DNA of 64,000 nucleotides from positions 55,018,758 through 55,082,757 of the forward strand of contig OX485805.1 in NCBI GenBank assembly GCA_950295325.1, read 5' to 3'. Within the stretch, counting starts at the first letter, position 1. Every line of letters begins with the position of its first letter. The notes beneath the pieces are model-generated. The model searched no databases, had not been told where the DNA came from, and worked only from the letters and a program-made list of their open reading frames with translations. The stretch is from Polytrichum commune (lineage: Eukaryota; Streptophyta; Polytrichopsida; Polytrichales; Polytrichaceae). The translations under genes and the position numbers were made by a program. Shown here piece by piece: positions 24,841-37,486 of this stretch.

Positions 24841-25318
24841 CCTAATTTGAGACTAATGAGGTATACATCATACATCCCATGGACGCATGCAAGGGGGGAA
24901 GGGCATAAATCATCCGGTTTCCCTTTGCGAGGCCTCCATGTTGGTTGTATTCATTCATTGTGGAGCGAGAGAATCGGAGCCATGGAAAGCCGGCTTGAAT
25001 GCATATATATTCGGAAGCTCCCAAAACATAAATGTGGAAAGTGGCTCTCGATTTCGGCAAGAGTTATTTATGGACACGCTTTCGCCACCAAAGGCGAAGG
25101 GAACCTGGGATTCCATCCGTCCATTCCGTTGAGAGATGCCTTATTTCATCCAATCCCACAGTTAAGTGTACCCACCCGGCGTCGGTTACGAGCATGCACG
25201 GGGTTTACTATTATGAGCCTTTACTCTCACATGCCCTCACCAAATGATTGCCTTCGAAGTTGGAGTGCCGGTTCAAGCCTTCAACTCCAAGCTAATACAG
25301 TAGTATGTAGTCTAATAA
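24841..25318. other. GC-richer stretch with the longest plain ORF, unrecognised
   Basis: A 164-codon plus-strand frame (24847-25341) and overlapping frames in other phases stay open, as happens in GC-richer DNA. The translation has no known motif and runs into repeat family D. I regard it as part of a transposon rather than a gene. Confidence 0.3.
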
Positions 25319-25690
25319 GGGCACTTCGCACATCAGACTGAAGGCCCGTCACCATTGCAATCTAAGATCTCTCATTGATCGAAGAGGCCGAGACCGTCCA
25401 AGTTCACTTCACACTAAAAGGTGAAGGGCCTTAAGTATGCAAGAAAAGTATCATGGATGCAGTGTATACATGGGTTTTTACACGATAGATACTGGATAAT
25501 GTGTCATGGTTTGCTAGAACATGTGTTAGGTCCACCTCCAGGAGGTAGGCTTCATGTAAATTATGATAGACCATGTCACTTAAATAAGTGGAAAACCGTG
25601 ACAGTTTATAGTGTGGCCTTTGGATGAGAATCAAGGGCCCTCACAATTATATGGTCATGGCATTGGCTCGTGGCCCTAGTTAGTGGGAAT
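25319..25690 (+). repeat. Dispersed repeat family D, copy 1
   Basis: Shares CATTGATCGAAGAGGCCGAGACCGTCCAAG, CACACTAAAAGGTGAAGG, GGTCCACCTCCAGGAGGTAGG and GGCCTTTGGATGAGAATCAA in order with 31325-31905, and more weakly with 37487-37735. It is probably part of an LTR or another non-coding transposon segment. Confidence 0.75.
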
Positions 25691-27854
25691 CTGGTTGGAA
25701 TGAGGTTATCTTTCACTTAACTTAAGGAGGAGTGGGTGAATTTCATTTATTACAAATTCTTCTCTTTCCTTGTACAATGTTGGTAGCAATGATTTTTTAA
25801 AATTTCTTTTTAAAATATTTTCAAGGGAGGAGAGATGGCTACAACCACAAATACTAGTCCAAGTCGAACCAAGCCTACACCTTATGATATTATGTATTAG
25901 ATCAAACCTTTCTTGGAGACCCCAAATAAGTCTATTGGGTACCAATTGCAGTGAATAATTATCACACACTTAGGATGAGATGACTAAATTATGTATCTTA
26001 CCCTTCTATTGTGTGCCCCCCAACCCCATCCTTTTCCCACATCCTTTATCATTATATACACCTTTTACAACTCTTATTGTTGGTTGAAAGTTAGTGTGGG
26101 TAGGAAATACTGCGGCCCACTGTATTTTATGTGTGGGTTGAAAAATAGGGTGGCTTCTAATTATATTAATATCAAAATTAAAAACAATGGAATATTAAAA
26201 AAAATTAAATTCATGATATAATGTTAGTTGTATAATTCTCAACCCACACCAATTCATGTTCTTGTAAAAGACATTGATTACGAATTTCCATTTTTAAACA
26301 TATATTACAATGGTCTAAAAAATGGTGTGGGTCAGAAAAATTACATTCACCAAAATTAATGTGGTATGGAAAAATTACAATGGCCACAATAATAAGTGTA
26401 GGAAGTGTGGTTACTGATGTTTATTTGAGTAAATATTGTGTCTCTTCTATTTTGGGTAAGTTTTTTTCGTGGACTATGTTCTAGACAGTTTCAGTTATCA
26501 CATTGTGAAAGTTGTGTCACAATAGAACCACACCTTTAAAGAGACGTTCTATCATATTAACACCCATACATTGTATTTCTTTGTCAATGGTCTCTTACAA
26601 TCTCACATATGTGGTATGAACTTCATAAAGTGACCTTCTACACTACAACTTCCCACAATTTGACGGATGTTTCAATTTCTTATTTTCCATCCACGTGAAG
26701 TAAGAATGTTTTGTTTTGCATCATTTTGTTACAACAACAATAATTGAAACCTTGATAGAATCCAATGTGCAAACTTTATTTGTGACACTAGAAGTGGCCA
26801 AACCAATGAAGCATGGTACGGTAAATAGGTGGCAAGGCCCAATTGGTTGCCTCATGTAATCACGTGGGAGCCGAGGATCCGACAATGTCCTTGGCAATGT
26901 TGAAAGGGGAGTACATGCAACCCCCAACGCCCCAAATGCATAGCTACAAGGTGAATATCTAAGTAGGAGGAAATGACACTCGAGGTTTCACTAGGCCACC
27001 AAAGTTGCATGACGGGTTTGACTATAATACTATGGAGGGCATCATGTACATCCGTGTTGCAGTCAAGCTTCAATCTCGGCCATCCGTTTACATGCCAACG
27101 TACAATTGCATCAAGCAAATGAATTTAGCTTGAGAATCTCATGATAATCAGATCAACCTCATAACTTTTGATTTGCTTGAGTCCATAACATTCTTCAATT
27201 GAGTGACCAAGTTGGGTGGGGCCAAGAGTATGTCATATATGGTGTTAGAATTATATCTTACAGATGTTTGTCATTAAGTAGATTTAACTTGAGAAACGAG
27301 TGAGATTTGGGTGAAACACTGTCACTGAATATTATTAGTATGAAACGGTTGATAATAGTTGTGGTAGTAATTTGTTGATTTCATTTAGCCTAAAGAATAT
27401 TTGAATTTGAATAAACTCTTAAGTGAACCAAAAAAATGCAATTGAAATGATATGAATAGGCCCGATATTGTCTGGAGATATCAAAAAGTGGTAGTTGGAA
27501 AGACTATAGTTTGATTGAAAGGGATATGTGGTCTAGCATCCACATGTGTTGATAGACGAACATTTAGAATGATGATTAGGAGGGAGGGAGATTTCTTTTC
27601 CTCAAACAATTTTTCTATGAATAATTAAAATGAACTCGTTGCCAAACTATTGCTTGGGTATGTAATGTGAGTTAAGAGACAAACACAATTGCATATTATG
27701 TTGTGAGAGTTTGTAAGACCTTACCTTATAAATCATCATCCAATTGTCAATTCAAAACCAATATAATTTGAAATAATCATGTGGTTGTCTTCATAGAACT
27801 TATTTATGACACTCATATGATATAATAATCACCTTTGCAATCTTCCACACCTTT
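25691..27854. other. No gene seen
   Basis: Short recurring GTGTGGGT-type motifs at about 26090-26330 hint at an old repeat, but boundaries cannot be set. No coding signal. Confidence 0.4.
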
Positions 27855-28925
27855 TATAGCCCATTAGCTAGTTGGGCTAGCCCATATTTTTTCAAGCCTT
27901 GATCTAGCCATAGTTGGGCTAGTCCATATTTTTCAGGCCTCAATCTAGCCATAGCTAAGCTAGCCCATATTTTTCCAACCTTGATCTAGCCATAGCGTGG
28001 CTAGCCCATATTTTTTAGGTCCTCAATCTAGCCATATAGTTGGGCTATCTGACCTAAAAAACTAGCTCAACTAACTCATATGTTGAATTCAAGGAGGCGT
28101 CGTTTCATCAAGCGCGCCACTCTGTGTTGGGTCGCCCTAAACTCAATTGGATCCTCTTATGTGTAGATGAAAAGGTTGATCTTGGCTCAGTCAAATTGCT
28201 CAGCTTAAAGCTCTCCCCCACCAAACGCTAACTTGTCCTAGCTTGCTACTAAAGTCTTGCAAAATTGTGGTTTTGGGGGAGGCCATCTTCATAACAACTA
28301 GTGGTATATGCAGTGTATATGAAACATAAGAAAAACTCCACAACAAAGAGAACCACTTTGGTGGTGGACGGAGTGATACCAAAACTAGGAGGTTAGTTTA
28401 GTAATAACTAGGAGAGGTTTAGAAAGTAGGGTGAAGACGGCAGTGTTAGGGATGATGTGGCAATTCCTCAGCTAAAACGTCCCACAAGTAGGAATACGTA
28501 TAAAATTAAAACCAACCATTTAGTACCAGGGCCACAAAATAGCCCGAACCGAACTGCAGTGTGTGTGAACGGGCTCAACCCTACAAGTGGAGCATCTTTT
28601 AGCATTTAAAATAACGCCCTAAAGTCAGGTGGGATTGGGCCTTAGCTTGAGCCGATTGAGCTACCTGACCAATCTTTAGCTACCTTATAGCGAGTTGCAC
28701 TAGCCCATGTTTTTTAGGCCTCGTTCTAGCTATAGCTGGGCTAACCCATATTTTTCAGGCCTCAATCTAGCTATATTGGGCTAGCCAATATTTTTTAGGC
28801 CTCGATCTTGCTATAGTTGGGCTAGCCCACTTTTTCAGGTATCGTTTTCAGCCATAACTCTTAGCTATTGGGTTAGCCGCTAGCCCAAAAAGTATGTGGG
28901 CTAACAAATGTACAAGGTCTGGAAT
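27855..28925. mobile_element. Element with two arrays of palindromic subterminal repeats
   Basis: Left array 27856-28050 and right array 28685-28865 are built of units of about 40-50 bp containing variants of the perfect palindrome TGGGCTAGCCCA (exact at 27873-27884), then CATATTTTTCAGGCC and TCAATCTAGCCATA. The outer ends have inverted similarity (AGCCCATTAGCTAG and, reversed, AACCCAATAGCTAAG). Clustered subterminal repeats around an unrelated core are typical of hAT or Mutator-like non-autonomous elements. No target duplication is fixed. Confidence 0.6.
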
Positions 28926-29167
28926 CTTCCATGAGTGTTTCCCTAATTTTTTGTCTTATTCAAAATCCTAACTATAGTAGTTCAATGTTTAGTAAAGATT
29001 GAATAATGTTATGGTAAATTGAAATACCACAAACATGTATAATATAATATTGGAATGCCCACTCAATCCCTTTCAACTGAGTTAAGATAATGGCATATCT
29101 TACATAATGGCTCAATAAGTTATTCAAAAGACAACATGGCCATGAGCACAAAATTAATTATATCTAT

Positions 29168-29300
29168 ATGAGTCTTACGTGGTCACTTTTCTTAGTCGAA
29201 CACCTATATTTGAGTGGTATACGTCACGACTTGTCAATAAGAATGGACACCAAAAAGACATGTGTTCCGATGACATTGGACTATGTACTCAAAGTATATA
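29168..29300. mobile_element. MITE-like family G, truncated copy
   Basis: TGGTCACTTTTCTTAGTCGA, ACACCTATATTTGAGTGGTA and ATTGGACTATGTACTCAAAG match the family body; the second half is missing. Confidence 0.55.
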
Positions 29301-29607
29301 AACCTTTGTAACCTCACATTCCAACCAGAGTTCGGGAAGTTTTTGAAGCCTTAGTGGCTAATTGCTGGTAGTTGCTACGAAGGGTCGGATTTTTCCCAAT
29401 TTACATCGGCAAGAGCCGGTCTTTTGTAAAATCAATCGGCCCATTGCCTATATTTTCATATTTTCATTGGCCAATATTCGATTAAATGGAATTCATATCG
29501 GCACTAATTGTTTAAAAAATGTATGAAAAGTTATTAGAAATCATTTCTTAGTACAAAATCTTGAATAAGTGAAAAGAAAGGCATGTTCAAAAATTTTAAT
29601 TTGAAGA

Positions 29608-29680
29608 GTTAATATCCTTGGCAGGAATTGAACCTAGCGATGCCTTCACCGCTTGAAGGCCAAGCGTCCCCCAATTCTTC
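29608..29680 (-). other. tRNA-like fragment with box B
   Basis: The minus strand reads GGCCTTCAAGCGGTGAAGGC then CTAGGTTCAATTCCTGCC. GGTTCAATTCC fits a polymerase III box B, and the preceding stem-like segment resembles a variable arm. The 5' half of a tRNA is not evident, so this is more likely a SINE or tRNA relic than a working tRNA gene. Confidence 0.4.
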
Positions 29681-30393
29681 ATAGAAGCAATTGGATTGGG
29701 TCATGGAAAGGTTGCATAATTCAAAAAGTTTAAGGTTTAGGGTACTTCCTCAAGTGCATCATCAGATGCCCCAGACAAATAACGCTCTGGATGCTTCTGG
29801 CTGAAATCCAGTAACTCACAAGAAGAATCGGCTACATTTCTGGGACATTTTCTGGTCCATTGGCTAATTGCCGGAGGATTGAAATTACAGTCGGATTGCC
29901 ATCCGATGGTTGGAAATTTGGACCGGCCATGAGGGGAAATCCATCGGCTGATAATGAACTAGCCGTCGGTTTTCCCCGAACATAGATTCCAACCATGGGG
30001 GGAGGATATGTGTGATCACTTAAATAGAAAGACAATCTCCACTTAAACCTCCTTAAACTTTCTCATCTCAACTTCAATTTTGAAGCTTGATATGAAATTC
30101 TACGTGGTATTACAATGGTGAGTGGATGAGACAATTTCCAATTGGATCGCGGTCATATTTACATGCGAAGATGGAATTAGAGAGATGATAAGCACGTTTG
30201 GCACTTTGGTGTTAGCTTGCTAACTTTTGAAGGTGGCACATGGGATTTTGCAGAAATCCAACTTATAGAAAAGTGGCATACAACACTTTTCTCAACACCT
30301 ACATAAATTTGTGTTGAACGTGCATATCATCCATTGTACCTTAAATTGGATCAAGCTGCCCTTTGTCTTGAAACTTAAACGGGCCCATATTAA

Positions 30394-30745
30394 GGTGTGT
30401 GGGTGTTAATCGGTTATTTTTCTTGCTCAGACCCCCATATTTCATTGGTGTGTGGTTTGTCAAGGATCAAAGAACAAACACCATAAAAAAAATCAAAAAA
30501 AATGTTCAGAATAGATTAGACTACATCTTCAAATATCATTAACTTCTTCACACTCAATGGTGAACACCATTGGGAAGACCTATTCATTTAGCTAGTCAAT
30601 CAATCAACAAACACATGTTTCCGATTAGCATAAGTAAAGCATGGGAGGCTCAAATTTCAATCCATGTTTTGGTTTTGGTTTTGTTTTGGCTGATGCTTCA
30701 TCATACGCGTTGCTGAGTGGCACACAAGTTTGGGGTGTGTAAATA
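30394..30745. mobile_element. MITE-like family G copy
   Basis: GTGGGTGTTAATCGGTTATT, GACCCCCATATTTCATTGG, AACAAACACCATAAA, ATTAGACTACATCTTCAAAT and ACAAACACATGTTTCCGATTAG match the 18676 and 40728 copies. Confidence 0.65.
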
Positions 30746-31230
30746 CGGTCGGTAGAAGGTGCAGAAGAAGGGAAGATGAGAAGATGCAGGAGGTGAGATG
30801 AGAAAGGAAGGAAGGAAGGGAATAGTGCAATTGCACGGACGTTGCTATTGCGCCAATGGGGGGGGCAGCGAGCAGTCATTGTCCAAAGCCAGCCCTGTGG
30901 GTGTCATGAAGTGCACCACATGGAAAGCAGGACTATGTTACCTCACCCTGGGCCTCAGTTGGCAGTTCCTCTTTTCCTCTTTTTAACGCTGCTGCTGTGG
31001 CAGCTTTAATTCTGAATCACCCCTGGCCCGTGACTCTGCCTGGGGACCAAGATCCGTAATAAGCACATTGATTCGGTAGGAGGCAGTAGTCAGCCTAGCC
31101 TAGCCTAGCTTAGCCCAGCCCCCCCCCCCCCCCCCCACCCCACCCCAGCCCCTGTGAGGGAGGGACCGGGATGGGTGCCCGCTCAGCTCAGCTCAGGCGC
31201 TGCTGCTCTCAGTCCTGCATGCCCCCCCTA
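30730..31230. other. GC-rich island without a recognised gene
   Basis: Composition shifts sharply from the AT-rich surroundings: GAAGG repeats, GCTGCTGCTGTGGCAGC, GGCCCGTGACTCTGCCTGGGG and CTCAGCTCAGCTCAGGCG. No convincing reading frame or splice-linked exon is seen. It may be a displaced promoter or leader fragment of a gene, or part of a transposon. Confidence 0.4.
31119..31136. repeat. Poly-C run (18 C)
   Basis: An uninterrupted C run after a TAGCC-rich segment (TAGCCTAGCCTAGCTTAGCC), in the GC-rich island at 30730-31230. Confidence 0.95.
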
Positions 31231-31231
31231 A

Positions 31232-31905
31232 GTTACCTTTACTCTTGTCTACGCAATGTGACCTAAACGGGCACTCCGGAGGATGTACCCCCCCCCCCCA
31301 CCCTCGATTCTCATATCTTATAGGGCCACTTCACACTCGGGACTGGAGGCCCATGATCCGTGCATCGCATTCTAAGGCCTCTCATTGGTCGAAACGGCTG
31401 GGACCGTCCAAGTTCAATCCACACTAGAAGGTGAAGGCTTAACGACCCAAAGGGAATCATCATGCATGGAAAGACCCACTACCTTTACTCTTTCCTACGC
31501 AACGTGACCTAAATGGGCACTCCGGAGGATGTACCCCCACCAACTCCTTTGATTTTCATATCTTAGCGCCACTTCACACTCGAGATCGGAGGCCCAAGAC
31601 CGGTGCATTTCATTCCAAGGCCTCTCATTGGTCAAAATGGTTGGGACAGTCCAAATTCGTTTCACACTAGAAGGTGAAGGTTTAACAACCCAAAGGAAAT
31701 CATCATGCATGGAAAGTCTACATGGATTTTTACCTAGTAAACTACGGATAATGTTCCATGGTATGTTGGAATTGGCATCAGGCCCACCTCCAAGAGGTAG
31801 GCTTCATGCAAATTCCGGCATATCATGCTAGTGGTATGACCTTTGGATGAGAATCAAGGGCCCTCACAATTACATGATCATGGCCTTGGCTCGTGTGTGA
31901 GGTGA
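31232..31905 (+). repeat. Dispersed repeat family D, copy 2, with internal tandem duplication
   Basis: Two direct copies (about 31235-31470 and 31480-31712) share TACCTTTACTCTT, GGGCACTCCGGAGGATGTAC, GGCCTCTCATTGGTC, ACACTAGAAGGTGAAGG and ATCATCATGCATGGAAAG. After the second copy the family continues (CCACCTCCAAGAGGTAGGC to GGCTCGTG) as at 25319-25690. A poly-C run in the first copy has contracted or been lost in the second. Confidence 0.85.
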
Positions 31906-32183
31906 CCCTTGGACTTACAGAATCTTATTATTCTATGGTATTAGAATTTTTAACATTGGTTCATTGTGATGTGGGTCATTAAAGGTCACCTTAGTGTCCA
32001 AGGAGATTTTGTCGAGACTCAAGTGTTTTCAAGTTCAACAGGTTACATGTTGAAATATATTTCAGTTTTTCCTTTACTGATTTAGGGTATCTCTTATAGA
32101 TTCTTCAAAGAGATTGGTGATTTGTCTAAAGTCTTGGACTTGAATCGATTATTTCCTCAAACTCAACCAGCTGCCTGTAACTA

Positions 32184-32408
32184 CACTATTTTGTCTAATT
32201 AGTGTGGGTTACCATTCAGAGTTATGCATTTGCTATAACATTTTACATAGTACTTTTAAAAAAAAAAAAAAAACTAATAACATGAGTAGTTAGTATCCCC
32301 ACCGAAGAATATGATATAACTTAGTTAGTAAAAAACAATAATGTCAGTAATAAGTTATAGCAACATGTATCTCCGAATGGTAACCCATACTAATTAGACA
32401 AAATAGTG
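32184..32408. mobile_element. Foldback MITE, 225 bp, inverted arms of about 55 bp
   Basis: The left arm begins CACTATTTTGTCTAATTAGT and the right arm is its near-exact reverse complement, ending at 32408. Flanking TA at 32182-32183 and 32409-32410 fits a TA target duplication. Both arms carry GGGTTACCATTC and a following GCTATAAC block. A poly-A run lies in the loop. CACTA-like terminal bases are present, but the expected 3-bp duplication is not. Confidence 0.82.
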
Positions 32409-32410
32409 TA

Positions 32411-34827
32411 ATGGTTGGATCTCCTCATTTGTAGCACCTTACGCTATAAATTTGATTTAGTGTAGTTGCAGGGTGGTTTCTACAAGTGATTGATGTATTT
32501 CAATATTCTATTTCAGAAAAGAAAGAAAAGAAAACATATTTCCATGTTTCCTTCACTTTTTTTATTTTGAGAAGAATAACTCTGTAAATTTCATCAAATC
32601 CCCAAATAAAGTAATAACCACCACCACTGTGGGACTATGGCAATTATCGTTGACCCACACCACTCTTATCTTGGCAACAAGAGAAGGTGACATGAGAGAT
32701 TGGCTACTAATTACAAGTCATGAAAGCCACACTAATTAAAATGGCACATCAATACTGAAACCATGGTACATTAGATTTATAGTGTAGTGACTATCATCAC
32801 CCTCGAAAACAAACTAAGGGTGATTTATAATAGGGTCTAGGTCTAAGAAAAGTAAGGGTCAAAACACCCCTATATGGACCTTATTTTTGGCCTCAAGATT
32901 GAAATTTGATTTCTTTAACTAGTAGTGAGGACCGCCAAGATTTGACCAATAAAAAAAGTGATGCCAAATTAGCGCCACTTCATTTTATCATACCTTGGAC
33001 CTGGACCCTGGTAGCGCCAACCAAGACGGTTTTGTGGCCAAACGTTGACTGTGCTCCCAAGGCCCAACCCGTACTTGGGGGGTGGGGGGTCTTAAAAGCC
33101 GAGATCTTGAACCGGAGATTGTATGTCGTGCAGGCGGATATTTGAACATGTGACTTGAAGTCCATCCTCCCGGAGTTGTCATGTGCCCGGCCACTTGCCC
33201 ACTTCAAAGCCAGACCCCCCCCCCCCTCGAGCATGGTTTTGGAAGGATGCATTCAAGGGTGGGGGAGGGGGGCATTCCTTTTTTGCGCTTTAAAGTGCCC
33301 GGGTACAAGACCACGTGCATGGCAGGGGGATGATAGAAAATGGTTGAGCCTCTTGAGCTCTTATCAACACAAGTACTATTACATCAATCAACAATCATTT
33401 CCATGAAATTCAAGAAAAACATAGAGGCACTTTGACCAAGATATTAGAGTTTTCCTTAAAGTTTCTCATAATCCCATGTTTTGATAGGGATTTTTCACCT
33501 ACCTTTGGTATGTGTAAAGAGCATTGAAGTGATGTTGGAATCCCCAATTTTAGTGGATTAAAGTGGAGGTGTTTGACTTTGACCAAGAGACAGTTATGTA
33601 AGAATGGATTCCTTGCCAAACCTTCAAGAACACCAATTTAGGTGCCTTTCAAAATTTGACATGAAATTTGGTTTTATATAGCAATTTTTGGGTGTGTTGC
33701 TTTCATTGGTTGTTTGAGTGTTGATGGGGGGAATGTGTAGATTTTCTAATATGTTTATACGACTTGTAGGCATGGCGCTTCTTACACCTACGGTGATGAC
33801 TATGAAGGGTTTAATAATCCATCTTTGGTTTTTGATTGCTTCGATTAAGCGGTCATATCTTTGTGTACTTGTTATAATGGCTTGTACATTCGTGCGTGAA
33901 AGTGAATTTGGTTATTTGGTTGGTCAAGTATCACACAATTATTGTGGGTATTAGTGGCCCGGTTTGTTCAAGCACGATTCCTCTTAAAGTGGATGATGGA
34001 TGATGGATGATAGGACGATGGGTAATGAATGATGGATAATGAACAGTGGATGCTACGAGGAGTTTGTTGGGTGGTTATGTTGAGAGGATGGGCGTTTTAT
34101 ATGGTTGTTCATGAGGTAGACATTGTTTAGGCTATTAGTTGACAATGAACGTGTCAATGTTATGGAGTGTTTTGTGTGATGGCAAGTGCTAACCATATGG
34201 TGCAGTTCCACTCATAGGATGTTTTAGAAATCGAGTCATTCGGCTAATTTCATGTTGTTAATAGCGCTCTATACTCAAGATGTTGTAAGGTTTCCATGTC
34301 CCTCTCCATCCAATGGGTGAAGGAGCCATCCATGCATATACTTTTGGATGAGTTATATTTATGTGATTAAAGTATATAATTCTTGTGGTATTGGAGGATT
34401 TTGGAAGGGTCAATGGAGATGCAAATGAAATTATTTTTGCTCAACATGTTTTGTGCCAGTAAATGACATGTGTATATAATTGTAACCAAAATAAAGCATA
34501 AAAATCAAATAAAGCTTTAAATGTTCTCAAAATTTGGGTGCACCAGTTAAATGCAATTGTGTCGCAAAATTCTCGATGAAAAAAAGGGTTTTGACGTCAA
34601 CATTTCTCTTCTCAAAGAACAATATAGTTTAGGTTGTTTTCATAACAAAAATATTAATACAAGTTTTGCTTGACTTGGGCCTTAGAATGTCTTCAAATTG
34701 ACTTGAACTAATCTAAATGCTCAAAATTCATAAGAAATACGCATCAACGCGCACTTGAATGAAACTTGGTGCATAGACATTCATCATCATTATCCATTTT
34801 GTTAAGAATATTCATTCTTGAATGTCT
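32411..34827. other. No gene seen
   Basis: Includes a G/C-homopolymer patch (33079-33270) and imperfect (GATG)n at about 33990-34060. Frames near 32980-33620 are unrecognised. Confidence 0.4.
33115..33205 (-). other. Possible tRNA-like/SINE fragment
   Basis: The plus strand reads GGCGGATATTTGAACATGTGACTTGAAG; the minus strand therefore has a box-B-like GTTCAAAT in a tRNA-like setting. It lies in a G/C-homopolymer-rich patch (33079-33270) with no gene. Confidence 0.3.
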
Positions 34828-35138
34828 TGAATCAATATCAAACAAACTAATGATTCTTTCCATTTCATCCATAAACACCCACTATCACTTTTTGATGCAT
34901 CATAACACCTATGGAGTTTCGATCCAAACCTACATAATCTTGGTTTATAGGGAAATTAGTCAACTTGAAACTAGAATTTGCTAACATGGAGTTCACCAAG
35001 TTATTTGAGGACACCAATTGTATAAATGCAAATTTTAAATCATCGTCAACCATTTTGCTTCACAATATTTTTGCTTTCTAGCATTGCAACCTTCAGTTAA
35101 TAGCACATAAATAATGTATGTTACTATGTGAAAAAACG
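34828..35138 (+). repeat. Dispersed repeat family E, copy 2
   Basis: Homologous to 69-412 in the same orientation (ACTAATGATTCTTTCCAT … GCAACCTTCAGTTAATAGCA). The pair lies about 34.7 kb apart. Confidence 0.75.
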
Positions 35139-37486
35139 TTGGCCCCTTGGAAGTTATATTATTTCTTAGATTTAGCCCTTAGCCTTGACTATTAGACCTA
35201 GCCTAGTTATCAACCCTCTATGGCCCCACCCCCTTCCCCCATAAATTCACGAGAAGGAAATATCGCACATGAGCATGCCTCTTATCCATCCAACCTTGAA
35301 ATTTGACCCTATGCAGGATTATGACATTTGCAATCTTACTTTGTGGTACATTTTTAATGTAAAATTGTTAACCCAAATTTCAAGATCACATACATACGGC
35401 TGAACCTTCTACGTCATGAGCTTTTGTGTAAGAATTTGCATTGATTTTTTAACTAAAAAAAAACTGCGTGAAAGGAAGATGACATTAATTCACATGGATA
35501 TATTGTAAATATATTCATCTTATGAAGAATTGTGACAAGATACATAAAATATCATCATTTGTGTGAAAAAAATATTTTAAATGAATATTAATACTTGTCA
35601 TTAAGTTTTGAATAGATTATGTCTTGTTTCTAACTTAGTAACACTTGCACCAAATTTGAAACACAATTGTTATAATAAAAATTTCTTATGCATTATTTAA
35701 GTTAATATTTTTGAAAATAATATATAGACTACTTCAACTTTGTACTAAAGTTAGATTTCTAGGTGAATAAGAGAACACTATTCAAGGATTGGGAGCCACT
35801 AGTTTTCATGAATACAGTGAGTATGACGAGGAAACTGTTCACCAATTTGGAGGTTGGCTATGAGCTCAATAGAGAACCATAAATAATACGGTGAACCCAA
35901 CCCACTTGTTAAAACATCATAATGAAAATTGACCTTGAACACTATTCCCCCCAGAATATGACATCTTTGGACCTCCACCTGAAGCTAAAATGGTTGGAGA
36001 AATGATATGGCAACTACATCATATGGTCCAAGAAAAGACCAATAACCAAAAACTAATGTTTGTGTCAAATCAACTTCAAAAAGTAACTTCTAAGCTACAC
36101 ACTATTTCATAACTTGATCAAAGAGAAATACGGTTGTATGCGCCGAATTCCCTTGTGCCCCGTCCCTCTTCCAAACACCTCTTTCCCAAGAGATACATGG
36201 CCATCACAACTTAAATGTAGCATTGTGCATAAGTGAAGGTGGGCTAAATGGGTGAATCGTCACAACACCTACTAAAGGCAGAGGCGAATTGGGCAGGGGG
36301 AGAGCGAAACACTCATTACTATTGCAAAGCCCAAGAATCATTATTCCTATACATCTTGAAACAATCTACTATATAAAAAAAATTGCCTTAGTATGAATCA
36401 ACAACCAACTTATAGAAGACAAATTCTACTACAACCGCCTCCATAGATGTTGTGAAACCAACCGAAGCCATGCTATACACCCCCCGAGGGGCCGGTCCCC
36501 CCATTAAGATACCCGTCGTGGGGGTGTGGATACCCCCCCCCCCACCCCTCTCCTCGGTCGCACGGAGACCGTTATCAAATCCCAAAACGGATGGCGAACC
36601 ACGACACTCACTTAATTGCGGGATGAGACTTCCAACGGAGATCCGATTGGACGGAAAGTCACTTGTGGTTAATCGTCGCCCACTTGGTATATATGGCTCC
36701 CATAACTAAAGGGAAGTAAAGGGAAGTGAAGTAAAGTGAAGGGAAGTGAAGTACGGGAGTTTACATGCACCGTGTCCCTTGTTTGTCCTTCTCGCTCAGT
36801 CAACGCTGTGGGGTTAGGTCTTCGAGCAAGGCAAGGCCCTCACTCCCCCGAACCCACTTCCAATAGATTTAGTAGAGCTTGCAAAAAACAAAACAAAAAA
36901 TGGAAATGTGTACCCTATATTTATTGGTCCCATCATGTACCACCGTGCGCGGTTTTATGGGCACATGGAGGCTGCAGTTCCGTTGCTCTCAACTGCTTTT
37001 GGATCCTCGTCGTAGGCAATGCACATGGACCTTCACTTCAGCGCCGGTTTGGACTATGGTGAACAAGTGCACCGGTCGTGGGAAAATTTTAGTCCTAGGT
37101 CGTGTTATTTGAGGTAACGGTTGGTGTAGCAGACGAGGAGATGGAAAACGGTAAGAACAAAATATGGTGAGTTCAAGTTCCGAAGAGGTCAAGTTCTTTG
37201 TCTGAGGGTTTGAGATTGCCCATGAAACTTGATCTTCAAAAAAATGTCCCAACAAAAAGCGTTGTCGAATTGGCAACTATGTGCATTTTTCATTCACGCT
37301 TGAAGTTTTTCACTGGAGGAGTCTTGGTTGTAGTGTAAGCCCCGGTTGGTGAAGAACCCGTTTTATAGCCAGTTATATTGCTCCATTCCCTTAAAATTCT
37401 AAACATGTGCGCTATCTTTATTGTAGTCTAAACCGACCCTTAGGAGACGGTGCCTTGTCTATTGAATTTTTAGATCACAAAAAATG
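35139..37486. other. No gene seen
   Basis: A GC-richer part (36440-37280) includes a C-run at 36533-36543 and a GGGAAGTGAAGTAAA-type low-complexity tract (36711-36755). Open frames there lack known motifs. Confidence 0.4.

Noticed and set aside
24847-25341. 164-codon plus-strand ORF, the longest plain ORF in the window
   Set aside because: No recognisable motif, overlapping open frames in other phases, and its end lies inside repeat family D, so it is probably a chance frame in GC-richer transposon sequence.
29608-29680. Working tRNA gene
   Set aside because: Only a T-arm-like box B and part of a variable arm are visible; no acceptor stem or anticodon arm could be built.
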